NCBI GenBank assembly: GCA_008508345.1 | Contig: QNGE01000767.1 | Location: forward strand, 93,361-157,360 | Source of the DNA: Paragonimus westermani | Lineage: Eukaryota; Platyhelminthes; Trematoda; Plagiorchiida; Troglotrematidae | Direction of reading: 5' to 3' | Length of the DNA stretch: 64,000 nucleotides | In this document: positions 37,957-49,605 of the stretch, one piece after another | Layout: every line of letters starts with the position of its first letter | Position numbering within the stretch: position 1 is the first letter of the stretch | Translations under genes and position numbers: made by a program | Notes under the pieces: generated by a model | What the model was told of the DNA's origin: nothing | The model's input: the letters and a program-made list of their open reading frames with translations, nothing else | The model's database searches: none

Positions 37957-38998
37957 GTGAATCTTGTGCCACATCATCTTCCCGTCAAACACCTCATTAA
38001 ACCGAAATTACAAATCTGAGGTTCAAACAAATAGTAGTCGTTTCAACTCCTACACAGAATTACCAGTGTACGGTTGAGTGTTTTTGGTATAATTATGAGG
38101 GTGTACAGCAGTGTCTTGCGCTTACGAATCAGCGGAGAAAGTGGTCATATTCTTTGATATGGTGCTATCGTTCTTGATGATTGCTGAATCGATGACCCAC
38201 AGGCACAAAGATCTTCTGTAGAAAAAATCATGTCAGCTCTAATCTGATCGACTTTTACATCTACACAAGTCACTCAGCTAAGGCATAATATACTGAATTA
38301 GACATGCCCAATGACCTTGACTTCAATCCTGTTTATGAAGTTAAGAGAGACCACACAGTCATGAAACGATCTTCCCATGGGACAGGTGCACCTGAAAGTT
38401 CGCTACCGCAATACGTCTTATCGTTTCTGTTGGCAAAGTAAGTTGGACAAATTTCAATCTATTCCCGTTGTTTCATCTTCACCGACAAAAGCGTACTTAA
38501 ATTTTCATTTCTGTTCATAACAAAAGAAGACTGAAATATTCCGAGTGGACGGAGCGTGAAACATCTGCCCACTGAATATTTTCGGGATGAAATACAGAAT
38601 AACGGAAAAAATGCATTTAAAAATGGATACCCGAGTGATTAATAGACGAAATGTACCCTGTTATAAAAAGTGAACTCATTTATCACCTTCAGGTGATTTT
38701 AACTTTCAAATAATTAGTCACACATTTTCGGATGTTATAAAGATTGTTCGTTCTTCGGCAAGTTGTTTTAGCATTCAACACCAGCCATGGATTAGTGCCG
38801 AGAGTGTCGGTATCAAGCTAGGTATATCAGAAAAAACCACACGATGACCATCAAGGAAAAATTGTAAATGTTTTCCTGGACGACTTAGTAACTGTTCGGC
38901 TGAGCTCGTTTTGAGCCAGTACACATTTGTATTGGTATTTGAATCAAACTAGAAGAAGGTTTCCAAAAAATCTGCAAAGTCTGCGGATTCTACCACAG

Positions 38999-39731
38999 AT
39001 CAGTATGAGTGCGTCCGTTATCGACGGCAAAGTTTCTGACCATCAAAATCTATCGCCGTTATCATCTTGCTCAGAATCTGTTCGTATAATCTTAGTTGTT
39101 CAAAATTTACATAAAACCCGGCTAGGTACGAGTTAGTTCACACTGTCACTTGCGGCTAGCAACAGGACCTCCCCATTCACACCTCATCAAGGCTAAGTCA
39201 TCTCGTTCTACTTCGTTCTGTCCTGTCTGGTGATCTACACGTTTATTCGTTCCATGTGTACATTGCTTATAGCTCATGTAATTTTATTAGCCTGACGAGA
39301 AACACTGGGCACAGCGCGTTTGTTTTTTATTTAGCCTGTGGTGTTTTACTATCATCCAACAATTAAGGAGATATACATAAACAGCTTGCGATTCCTCTAA
39401 CTTGCAAGGCTTCAGTGATTCCGATTAGTTCACTTTTGTTAATCAGTTCTGTAGCAGATTATTTAATTTCTAGTTGATTTAATTGCGAAATGTCTGGACT
39501 TCAGTTAGATCTGAACCAGTGATAGAAACAGCACGTCCGTACTGGACAAACTCCTTACTTTCTGAGATACGAATCCAGGTTCGGAGCTCTGAGATTTTAC
39601 ATTCGGACCTAGTCACCCGCACGTCTCATTGCCTCAAAAGGAATTCACAAAACTACCCACGGAATCGACTGTTCTGGCTGAACTCTTTTAATCCACCGGC
39701 ACCAAATGTGAACACGGGAGCTGTGTTACTA
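38999..39731 (+). CDS. Two exons, Ser-rich then basic, unidentified
   Basis: Exon 38999-39083 (acceptor TACCACAG, donor C|GTATAA) reads ISMSASVIDGKVSDHQNLSP, LSSCSESV. Exon 39505-39731 (acceptor CTGGACTTCAG) reads RSEPVIETARPYWTNSLLSE, IRIQVRSSEILHSDLVTRTS and FWLNSFNPPAPNVNTGAVLL, with a possible donor CTA|GTATCC. The junction is phase-compatible (C+TT gives Leu). Codon-by-codon composition looks coding throughout. No domain was recognised. Confidence 0.5.
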
Positions 39732-40784
39732 GTATCCCGCACAGTTACCTCTTACCATATTCACTCTTTGTGAATACTTTCGCTGCACACCAGTCAGCGG
39801 TTTCAGTTTGACGTAACCTTTAACAGTTCATCTGTGGCGGTAGATTTTCACTTGCTATCATAGACCCTCATTTCTTGAGAGTTTTAAGTTGTTAAACGTC
39901 CATGAAATCATCACCTTGATACGTTAATGAGGTGCCGCAGTCAAGTACAATGTTTCCGTTGTGCCTGTTCTTAATAACTTGTTTTTATGATAAGCTTTTT
40001 AATAGTAATCGGAAGCAAGCATAGTTTACTCGCGTTAGACATGCTTTCCTGGTTAATAAAAGAAACTTGTCACTCAGTTGTGGAACTAGATGCCATGCTC
40101 CTTCGGGCTATTGTCAAGGTTGTCAGTGGGACCGATTTTTAAAAAGTATCTTATGACTTTTTCTGGGTGTGCTCTGGAAGTGTGTTTGTGGAGGTGTTCT
40201 CTCGGTCAAGGGCAGATTAAGAGTGATCGGCCAGGTTTAGTTCACAAGCAGAGAAAGGTTAACAGCAAGAACGTGCATGTCACGTACTTTCCTGTAATCT
40301 CAATAATCGTGAGTTTGTGATCACGCCTACTTGTTGGTAGATGGTGCAATTGATTTCATAGCCTGCGTTACACTGATGTGACCTACTGATTCTAAAACAG
40401 CTGATCCTTAATTCGTTGACTGTCATTAGGATGAACTGCACGGAAACTAGTGAATACAGGAAATTGAACCACCCTATGACGGAGTTCTTCGTGGACACCA
40501 GAAGGTATTTCAGCGTGGGCTTGAAACGAAAAGTTGAAACTTGTTAACTGTCAGAAACAGCATGAGGCTTACTATGTTTTACGTAATGTGGTCAAGTTGG
40601 GCTCTTAGTCAGAACAAGAACTTTTGAATGCAAGGACTTTGATCAAAATGTGGATAGTGATCAATTTCAAATAAACGTAGTCCCCTAACTACAATTCATA
40701 CCATATACGTTGCTCGTTCGATTAAAAGTAGTCCATGACTATAACCTAGCTGAGGTTCTTGATCGTGGGGTTATCTGCTGGTGT
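39732..40784. other. No gene recognised (probable intron)
   Basis: A 76-codon open frame at 40090-40320 lacks clear splice partners. Nothing else was recognised. Confidence 0.3.
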
Positions 40785-41060
40785 TAATAAGGTAGTTACT
40801 CTGTCTCTTAACAAGTAGATTGGGCGATGTGAACACCATTCGTGGTTGAGCTTTTAGACATGACTTACCGGCCACGATTACTGTGAGGCTACTGACATTG
40901 TGCTTAACACGAAGGTCGGGGTGCAACTTCTGGAAAAAGAGTATGCACTGCTGATGAACCCTAATAAGAGCGAAACAGAAGTTTGTTGCTTCCTCAAGAA
41001 CTGGGCAAGCGAAACTGTTTCTCTGAATACGAGGAGTGAGATCGAACTTAACTCTGGTTA
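40785..41060 (+). mobile_element. Diverged SINE copy with decayed hammerhead
   Basis: The order of the SINE is retained on the plus strand: leader (GTTACTCTGTCTC and GTGGTTGAGC match), a tRNA-like A-box region near 40890-40910, and a hammerhead-like segment at 40945-40990. That segment has GCACTG, CTGATGA, then ACCCT-AATA-AGAGC, then GAAAC. Stem II has lost pairs and the segment after GAAAC no longer forms stem III, so it is predicted inactive. Confidence 0.6.
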
Positions 41061-42784
41061 AGCCACAACGAGTAAAAACCAAATAGTTAGCGATTTCTTC
41101 ACGTTTCGACCCTCTCGGATAGCCTACATCAAGCGATTTAAATCAGAAAATTTACACTGAACAAGCTACAATTGAGGGGAACATCAGCTGGCACATGTTT
41201 GTGGTTAACACGCGGTGCGTAGACAGGCTACAGATAGGAGGTATGGGTTCAATGTTCACCAGAGGTCACCACGTGACGACCCAATATTTGAACAAGAATA
41301 TATAGTTATTGCGTGTTGTGTTTGTGTGTGCGCATACGTGTAGGCTGTTTGGGATAGGGTGGGTGACAAGGACGCCGAAAACCTTGATTTTATATATGCT
41401 ACTCTCTGAAGTCTTGCGGTACACATTTCCATATAACCTACCGGGCGTTCATTCAACGTATTTCTGTGCTCGCACGACTTATCCCAACGTAAATTAGGGG
41501 TTGAATTGGGTGCGGATTTATAAGTCAGTCTTTCAACTAGTAGGAAGCAGGCTGCATTGTAAGTGTAATATTACAACCAAATCTGAAGGCACCACATAGT
41601 CTGCCAGAAGAATGAATGATTAGAATGAATAAAGTTTTTGACCAGTTTTCATTTGCATAACTGGCTACAGCCTACCAATGCGGTTTTGGTCCCGCAACTC
41701 CATCAATCATGCGACAAAAAAATCGAAGATTAATGCAACGATAGCACTTATCATCATCTAACGCGAACGTAATTAGATGGATTAATGCGTTGTTTTGCAT
41801 CCAGACACAACATCTCGTCACGAACTGCTCGGTGTGCCAAAAACACAGTAGTCCGGCCGATAATTACCCAACTGACGAAATACTCGTTTGGTTCACGAAT
41901 TTAGAGCATTGGCTGTGTAGATTAAAGTTCAGCTGACAACAACTGGCAACAACTACAACAACATCCAGAAAAGTATGGGTAGTTTGACTGGTCTTTGAAA
42001 TCACAAAATAATGCTTGAACAAAACGAAAACGCTGTATAGATTAGCATGCTGAATGCAGCAACGAAAGAGTGTAACCAAGAAATGTGAAGAGTTTAGGTT
42101 GGATTCGTCCGTGTGCAAACATCACCTCACCGAATGCAGAGAGTACAGTTCATATGGTCGGTGACTTTTTAACATAAATTAGTCAACCACTACATTCAGT
42201 TGCGGCTTTCATATCCAGACTAACATCGGTAGCTTCCATAAACTGGTGGTGTATCTCGGCGAAATCTGAGTCAACTTTTTAACGACCTAATCATGTCATC
42301 CTCTGTGCCACTAACCTCATGTGTGAGGCGAACGATTTATACAGTTTAACTGTTCAGCCACTTTGATCTGTCAGCAGTGAGCTGTTGACATAGTCATCGG
42401 ACACAAGCCATCCTATCAACAGACGGAAATCCTAGGGGTTGCACATTGTATGTGACTTCACGACAGATGGACGCACAAAAGAATTTTACTGAGCGATTTA
42501 TAAACATTCTTTAAATCCAAGGCTTTTCTAACGAATTAACATTTTTTTCAAAAAAAGTATAATGTATGTGAAGGGTCTTCTAAATTATGTTCTGTCTCCT
42601 ACCCAAAATTCGGCCGATATTTTGACGGTAGCGCTATGAAAACGCCCATCAAAACTTCATTATGAAGACATGAACACTCATGAACTTTTCTTACACAGAA
42701 GGTCAATGTGTCTGTGTTGTGATCGCAAATAAGAAATTTATTACTAATAAGTAGTGTAGCAGATTAATGAATTTAGATGAGACC

Positions 42785-42865
42785 CAACTGTGAAAAGTCA
42801 GGGCTTCGGCTGGATTCGAACCAGCGACATGTGAATCCAGCAAAAGAATTGCAGTCCAGTTATCT
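42785..42865 (-). mobile_element. tRNA-like sequence, possible second SINE or tRNA pseudogene
   Basis: On the minus strand a perfect B box and T arm are present: GCTGG, loop TTCGAAT, CCAGC (42808-42824). An A-box-like region is weak, and no full cloverleaf with a clear anticodon arm or acceptor stem can be drawn. I read it as the head of a tRNA-derived repeat or a tRNA pseudogene, not as a working tRNA. Confidence 0.4.
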
Positions 42866-43216
42866 GTTACAGGCAAAAGTGTTTTATAGTTGTTCAGCTG
42901 CCTTTTGGCTGATGTGAACCATTAGAGAACGGATGGAAAATTGCGACTCACGAAGATGAGACGCATGCTGGCAGGGAAATAAAACGAATCGGCCTCTCGA
43001 CCACAAAATCTGTGATGGCAACGACTCGTTCATACATTCGAGATGTTGTCACACTTTCACCAGCGCCGAGGAAATCATCCTCATTGTTGAGATGCCGTGA
43101 TTAATTGCCCATGATCCGATCATACATATGCGTATAGTTTGCAACGTTCGTTCATTTGCTGTCCTGTCGCCCTAGCGCAAAACTCACATGATTGAATTCT
43201 AGTACAATCGGAATAG

Positions 43217-44143
43217 ATGAACCTTGCCCATCCCACCTGTAGGCTTTTGACAGTCTTCATAAAGCAAAGATTCATCTTGCATCTTATATTCCGTTGCTTA
43301 GTCATTTGCGTAGAGGCCCATAGAACAAGTGGGAAGTTAATTACGGTTTTTCACGAACAATTTGTAAATGAGATAATCTATTGTATTCCTTCAAGTGGAC
43401 AACGAATTGGTGAAATTTCTAACATAACTTTGTTTCACTCACTCGCCCAATTTCATCCTACACGCTAATCAAAATTTGGTGGATCTATATAAAAGGTACA
43501 TACCCTGCTCAACAGAGGAAACTGTGTAACTTAGCCAAATTGGAAATAAAATCAAATATATTAGAGTCACTGTAGAAGAAAAATGGACTTTCAAGTTTAC
43601 ACGACATACAGGTTATAAAGAATCATACTGAGCGCTGCGGGAAACAGTGAAAAAAGATTGTATTCGTTGTTTCTTTTCTAGGCCGTTCCAACCAAAGTCA
43701 GGGCTTACCAATTGCCTGACACTTGACGGAAATGAGAAAAAAAGCCAAAGTAACTTAACCTATATATGTTTTCGCAGTTTGCAACTTAGTAAGTGCGTTA
43801 CAATGGCTGAAGTTCTTCTGTCACAAAATCCCATTGTACGCCCAACACGACTTGATAAGTCTATTGTCTGTCCCGGTTTTCCAAACGAAGACCACAGAGC
43901 AAGTGCACCGGCCATTAATCACGTGTTTAAGTGGCACACACTTACGAGTGAAGGAGTGGACGAACTAAACGCTGTTCGTACAATTTGTGTTTTTGTAATC
44001 TGAAAAAGTTGTACTGACGCCCGTTTTGTTCACAGTTATGAAGAGCGCATACGCAAGAAAGCCAAAAAATCATTAACTGAAATTTTTAAGGAAATAATGT
44101 CATGTAATCAAAAACCAACAAAAAAACACATAATAACTGCTAT
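43217..44143 (+). CDS. Five-exon stretch with a 28-bp intron, unidentified protein
   Basis: Proposed exons are about 43217 or 43314 to 43363, then 43516-43571, 43682-43749, 43778-43955 and 44036-44143. The introns are 152, 110, 28 and 80 bp. The 28-bp intron (43750-43777) runs GTAACTT to TTTTCGCAG. Phases fit at every internal junction. Peptides: HRTSGKLITVFHEQF, RKLCNLAKLEIKSNILESL, PFQPKSGLTNCLTLDGNEKK, NLVSALQWLKFFCHKIPLYA, QHDLISLLSVPVFQTKTTEQ, YEERIRKKAKKSLTEIFKEI. The donor at 43956 (GTGGAC) is weak but is the one that joins in frame. The sequence looks alpha-helical. The first exon start is ambiguous because the frame is open back to 43217. No family was recognised. Confidence 0.6.
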
Positions 44144-44434
44144 GTAGGTGAGTACCTGATACAATCAGTGGGAGATTTACATACCTCCAAAAATGCGTCA
44201 GAGATTGGGGGATAGATGTCCGGATGTGAGTGTGACCCAAAGTTGTGCCTGTTCACACGTATAGCTGCCATTTGGATTCTGCTTTGTGTATGGAGGGGAG
44301 ATCGAGTTATATGGGGCAAACGTAATTCATCCAGTGATGGCCAGCATCGGCCATCCGAATCGCCTGAAATTACTGTTGAATAGCTCAAAGAGTGACTTAC
44401 CGCCAAAATGAGACCAGATCTGTGTCCTCTGTAG

Positions 44435-44616
44435 ACCAGGAGCTTACGAAATGTGTGTGTGACGACCTGTTTAAGCCCTTTCTAAGTCACACTACACAGT
44501 TTTACTTGTTTGATTTATGTAAGCGTCTCCTTATTCAACCCGCGTATTGTGGTGAAACGATTAAAAAGTGCTCATCTATCGGTGGTTTTATTGAAGACAA
44601 GAAATTTGACCTGTAA
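44435..44616 (+). CDS. Candidate exon, unidentified
   Basis: After the acceptor TCCTCTGTAG the frame reads QELTKCVCDDLFKPFLSHTT, QFYLFDLCKRLLIQPAYCGE and CSSIGGFIEDKKFDL to a stop at 44614. Its start phase (1) does not match the previous exon end (phase 2), so a small exon is probably missing between them. A segment near 44336 with the acceptor TTCATCCAG is one possibility. It could be terminal, or use the donor CT|GTAATT. Confidence 0.4.
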
Positions 44617-45029
44617 TTTTGATCTCAGCAAGAGATATAAGGAAACATTGTTGCCGGTTATAAGCCAACAGTGCTACCCGACTGCGCCATTTATAGCCAT
44701 AAAATTAATAAACGGTAGGTGGATGAATATCCTTTGAATGATCGCATGATGACTTGACCAGGAGTAATATTGTTCCATATGTCGCTTTTCCAAAATACAC
44801 ACAGCAACGACCACTTTAAATATATATCATTTCATCGGTATGATAAGGCATTGCAAGAAACAGGTAATATCAGTTCTCCATCTTGAGATTACTGTTCTTG
44901 CCTGTTTGTTCGATGAGTATCCCGTAAATGAAAGTATCGATCAGTACGTATATGATGTAATTAAGAGGTCCTCCTAAACTATCAATCTCGGAATAACACA
45001 CTTTAAATTACTGGCACTGCCTAACAGGT

Positions 45030-45175
45030 TTAATGAAATCGACGAGTCCGGCCTGTTCCGGAAGTTCTAATTGCAAGGTTATCAATTTGAATTAGCCAGT
45101 AGAAACTACGTCCCATAAAGAGGTGATCGGGCAACCTGATCAATTCTTAAAAGCCATAGTAGTTGAGCTTTGACA
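45030..45175 (+). mobile_element. SINE head fragment
   Basis: CAGGTTTAATGA, CCTGTTCCGGAAGTTCTAAT, GGTTATCAATTTG and GTGATCGGGCAACCTGATCA follow the 5' leader of the 11.3-kb SINE in order, on the plus strand. The tRNA-like and ribozyme parts are absent. It supports the placement of the SINE 5' end. Confidence 0.6.
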
Positions 45176-45240
45176 TATTTTATTTCGCTAGTACCTAATG
45201 GGTGACCAGTTGCATGGTGGTCAACAGGGCATGGTCGGTG

Positions 45241-45755
45241 TTCTATACACACAGCGACATCCTTTCAGGATGTAAGATTTTCCACTACATATTAGAATAC
45301 GTTACTTTAGTGCGTTATACTTTCCGTGTTAGAATCTTGCGTATGACGGTGAGAGTGTTCCTTTAACGCAATGAGACAGTCAATCTTATTGGCTTACTCC
45401 GCACTGGTTAGTTCGATGGAAGAAGTGGTGCGGGGTTTGGGGGAGACCAAGGAGAACGAGATTAGCGGTCAAATTTCTTATTCCTACCTCGTTCTTGCGG
45501 ATTGTATTGGTTCATTTGAACTGTTAAAGGTTACCGGTGATTAGGAGTGTATCCGAACCTCACATAAGATGACAGCGAGCTACGAAATCGTGGACGAAAT
45601 CATGTTGTGAAGTGAGAGTTAAACAGTTTGTGAAAACACTTATTTCCCCAGCGTACGCGTGGTGGATGCAAGTACACTCGCATCAATCCCGAACTACATG
45701 GGTTTATTATCTATCATTTTGAAATGAGCCGTGACTGGAGCAATGTTTACCAAAA
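45241..45755 (+). pseudogene. Decayed 5' part of a second IS630/mariner-type transposon
   Basis: The sequence is alignable by eye to 13524-14090: TAAGATTTTCCACTAC, GTGCGTTATACTTTC, AGCGGTCAAA, AGTGAGAGTTAAACAGTTTG, then GATGCAAGTACACTCGCATC and ATCCCGAACTACATGGG, corresponding to the transposase N terminus (R-K-Y-T-C-V-S-P-E-T). The start codon is lost, the reading frame is broken, and the catalytic domain is missing. It lies in an intron of the long gene, just after the SINE head fragment. Confidence 0.75.
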
Positions 45756-46689
45756 GATGCCGCGCTATCCGGTGCTACTTTCTGGGTTGTTTTAATGTAG
45801 TTAACACCAGCAGTGAAAACATCCCTTTATTTTGCTATTAATCAGGGACATCAGTCAGATTGCGTCATGGAATGGCACGGGCATTTCGACAATCGGGTAC
45901 AACTAGATTGCGCCCAGCACTTTATTTCATTATCTTATCGTGCTTTAATCGATAAGACCTCTCCGCCATGGACTGTTCGAAAACCGCCATTATGTGAATG
46001 AAAGTTATTCCGACCAACTCTGACGACCGCGGTTTTGATTGTATGAACCTAAACAACGATATACACACACTATTCCATACAACCTGGTTAACAGAATCAC
46101 CAGCTAAGCGTGCACACAGGTGAACATGACCATAGTCATCAATATCGGTAGCATCTGGTCACCAGCGGTTCGGTTACAGTGACAAAATCGACAGATGCTG
46201 AGAGAAAGGTAACTACTTTGCTCACTGTAGATATCACTTTTACTCATAAATTGTTTATAACTGTCAACACTCCTTCTGAAGGTTTTTGCAATACAACCTG
46301 CCGTGAGGACCGTTGAGACAAATATCTCATTACATGGAGACACAAACCCGGTTGAAGTAAAAAAATATGAGACTGCTCTTAACATTCAGCCTTCCCGTGC
46401 AGTGCGTTCAAACCAAGCTGCTAGCTGGATGGGTATGATTACCGGTGTGAGCAATTTGGATGGGCTATTGGTGGAAAATTAGAACAGCGAATCAACAAAA
46501 CTTTCTCAACTAAAGGAAGCCTAACCACTGTAGGTTACTGAAAGTTAGTTCATAGTCTGCGGTCAGCCGGACCTGCTTTCAATGGGACATCTGATAGCAA
46601 ACCATCGCTCGATTAAGGAGAATGGTTGCGTAAATGTGACTTGGTCTGAAAGATGGAAGATTTGGAATACAATTGTCCACACTCATGTC

Positions 46690-47725
46690 TAGTGAGGTGT
46701 TGCTATGGGCTGCTTGCTGCAATCAGGTTTTGCCGATGTCCTCGTGGGCATTCTAGAAAACAACAAGTTGGATGATGTTATTAAAGAAACAAGCTATTAC
46801 CGAAGATGTGTAGACAATATCCTTCGCGTAGTAGACTGCTTAGAAGACACTCAGAATCTACTAGATATTTTTAACAAGACTCATAACAACATCAACTTCA
46901 CTTAGAAGAAGAAAATTAACGGCTGAATGTTCTTTCTTGAAGCGACACTGACAGGTAGACCAGATAGTTCATTGCAGAGAGGCACATTTAGGAAGAAAAC
47001 ATGGACTGGTCAAAACCTGCACGTGCATAGCTACGTACCGACCGGTCTCAAACGTGCTGTGATACGTTGCCTGACGAAAGGAGCAAAAGAGATCTGTGCG
47101 GATGACACGGTAGGGGAAAAACTAAAGAATTGACAGGATATTCTTAGTACTAGCACCTACCCAGAGATATTCCTCAGCAGCAACATCCAGGATGGACAGT
47201 CACTACCTTTAGTGGGCACTGCCGAGAAAAATAACGCCAACTTATCGCTACCATTCAAGGGTAACGCAACAGCTGAGGTGGTATCACGTCAAATCTCAAA
47301 TTCCATCAGCACAACTTATTATCCTGCTAGTTCTGTTTTCACCTTCCGCTGAAAACGGACGGTTCCACTCAATTTGAAAGAAAACGTGCCCAATAATATT
47401 ACCTCTTTTTATCTATTCAGTTGACTGTTCCTGTGGTTTAGCACACTTGGGTTGCACTATTAGGCGTTTAACTGAAAGAATCCGCGAACAATGCCCTGTT
47501 TGGCATCACTCTGGGACAACAAAACGCGTCAGTTCATCCATCCTGGCCCATTTGATCGACTATAATCAACATACAGACAACTCTTTTTACTATCTACCGG
47601 GTCCCGGTCACCCTGCTACGAAAAGTCAAATGCCACATCTTGGCGATAGCCAAAGCGGCAATCCGACTACGTCACCTGGATCTGTGTGTGCACAAACAAT
47701 TCGTTAAAACCCAGGGGCTTCTTTG
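46690..47725 (+). pseudogene. Penelope-like element: RT C-terminal half and GIY-YIG endonuclease
   Basis: Blocks in order: MGCLLQSGFADVLVGILENN (46705; family MGSPLSPVLADIFMGxLE), YYRRCVDNIL (family YxRYVDDI, with the first Asp kept and the second Asn), LLDIFNKTHNNINFT, stops near 46903 and 46922, FLEATLTGRPDSSLQRGTF, RKKTWTGQNLHVHSYVPTGL. The GIY-YIG nuclease follows at about 47427: CSCGLAHLGCTIRRLTERI, where AYIGRT is altered to AHLGCT, and then a frameshift before the C-terminal block LRHLDLCVHKQFVKT at about 47660. Both the polymerase (D to N) and the nuclease are mutated. It is an intronic relic. Confidence 0.8.
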
Positions 47726-48529
47726 GACTAACACGACCGCCGAACCCATGAAACAATTCGTTCGTGTCCCACTCTGATTCACTTCGTTAGTGTTCCCAAC
47801 CACAGCGAAGTATTGTAAATCATTTACCCGATCATGTGGTCCCTTCATTACCTGGTCGATCAATAAAATTCCAACTCGTCACTTTATTCTATGTAAATCT
47901 ACCTGTCAAAGAGGAGAATTTATCAGAACTACTGTTCACTGAAACTTCGTTTTGGTGAATACTATGGGGATTTTTGATTATCAATTCAGTTTGTATTAAA
48001 TTATGTGGTATGCTCAAGGTCTGTGTACATGTGTGTGTCATTCGCCTAAACCAAAGAGACACGTGTAATTATTTATTGGCGGTAGGCACTTCGAAACTTC
48101 ATGAAATACTCCCTACTCTATGGTATCGCCATCGCTTTTGAAATTATATAGTTCGTATTGAACTATATTTTACTATGCAGACGACCGTGCATTTTCGTGG
48201 TACGCAGGTAACATCATTTGAAGTTACCACTCAGTTAGTGTGACAAAGACCGCCTGAACTGGTCAGGACATATAGCGTTGTACTTCAAGCTGCCTCCAGC
48301 CTGCCACAGGGTTGATTGTCATTATTAACGTGAAACATAAATTCCTTAAGATGCCGAAACACAAAATTCAATTCCGGAATGAACAAGAGTTGAAGATAGT
48401 CTATGCAGTTACTCTTCCTTGGTTTTAAGTAATTGTGCCTGCTTTCTGATATCAGAGGTAGTGTGATCATGTAAGGTTTCTTTTTTCACATAAATACACC
48501 ACTTACAGTTAAGTGTAACTTTTGCATTC
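47726..48529. other. No gene recognised
   Basis: Nothing was recognised between the Penelope relic and the next SINE relic. Confidence 0.3.
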
Positions 48530-48690
48530 TGATAGACATTCCAGTCCTCCCCTTTCTAAAGCAAGCACTAGACTCGAGTTTCGTTCTTGCTAAAGGTCAA
48601 TATTGCCTACCCTTGCCACAGCCCGAACTAGAACTCCAGCCACGTTTTCATGGTGCAAACGTTATCGCTCGAACTGTAACAAATACATTT
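48530..48690 (-). mobile_element. SINE relic with broken hammerhead
   Basis: On the minus strand, GAACGAAACTCGAGTCTAGT is kept around 48567-48586, so stem III and the 3' stem I strand survive. The 5' core reads TTGACCT in place of CTGACGA, and stem II cannot form. A tRNA-like remnant (complement of GCCCGAACTAGAACTCCAGC) follows. It is a decayed copy of the 11.3-kb family. Confidence 0.65.
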
Positions 48691-49544
48691 TTGAAGTTAT
48701 GCTGAAAGTATTGTCGCGCATGGACTTTTTTCGCCCACGAATAGTGCATTCGGATTTATTGAGGTAATTTCAACTCCTCTTGGCTGGAGATACGATTCCA
48801 CGTATATAAGTTGATATCACTTCATTTGCCATTCGTACAGTCTCGGAGACGAAACATGTTTTGGCTCACATTTCTACTACTGATTTTATTAGCTCAATGT
48901 TGTGATATTAATTTTTTTAGATTTTTTGGCTCATCATCGTGATTTTTCAAATCATTCTTTAGATCATGGTTCGTGACATCCGTTTCCGATTGGTCTGTCA
49001 CAGTGACCGAAGCCAACAGACGTCTGCGCTTAACCATCACCACGAGTAGTTTGCGTTACACCACTAGTAGTTCCACTCACACACCAGGTATTCATTGTAA
49101 GCCTAAAGGAATGGAACCAGAAGGCGTGTGAGTGAGGTCTGTTTGTCCGGCCGGCCAATTTCGGTTAGGTGGCTGACAGGCTAGGCTATTCAGTTATGCT
49201 TACTATCAGATTAGAAGACAACATTGTACGAGATACTCCATGCAACTCATCTAATCTGAAAGTGAATGGCTGTTACAAGTTAATTTAACCCATACGAATT
49301 GCTGGATGGTTTGTGACAGATAGTTCACCCTACGCCCCCTGTATAGTGCATTTCCTTTTTTGATAGACTACAATCGATTAATTGAAACAACTAGACCCGT
49401 TAATTCGCCTAGAACCACAGATCAGAAGTTGAAAATTGAGGTGATATATCTTACTCATCAATCACAAGACTATCTTCTGTAATGAATAACAGTTAACGTT
49501 TCACAGTACAATAAATTTTACGTGAGTTGAGCATATGCTTCTCA

Positions 49545-49605
49545 CTACCACCTATACACTACTGACGTAACTCAACAAGAGCGAAGCGCAGGTACACTGA
49601 CCAAT
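49545..49605 (+). mobile_element. Small SINE/hammerhead relic
   Basis: TACACTACTGACG, then ACTCAACAAGAGCGAA, then GGTACACTG keep the order of the ribozyme segment. The core is CTGACGT and GAAG, so catalysis is not expected. The flanks are too diverged to place. Confidence 0.4.

Noticed and set aside
41090..41160. Minus-strand hammerhead around GTCGAAACGT near 41105
   Set aside because: Only a loose TTGATGT occurs where the CTGATGA core should be, and stem pairing is poor.
42785..42865. Functional tRNA gene on the minus strand
   Set aside because: The T arm is perfect, but the acceptor, D and anticodon arms cannot be drawn convincingly.
43647..44003. Single 118-codon plus-strand gene at 43.65-44.0 kb
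   Set aside because: The frame reads through a good 28-bp intron and an acceptor with a pyrimidine tract (TTTCTTTTCTAG). The spliced reading is more protein-like and joins in phase with flanking exons.
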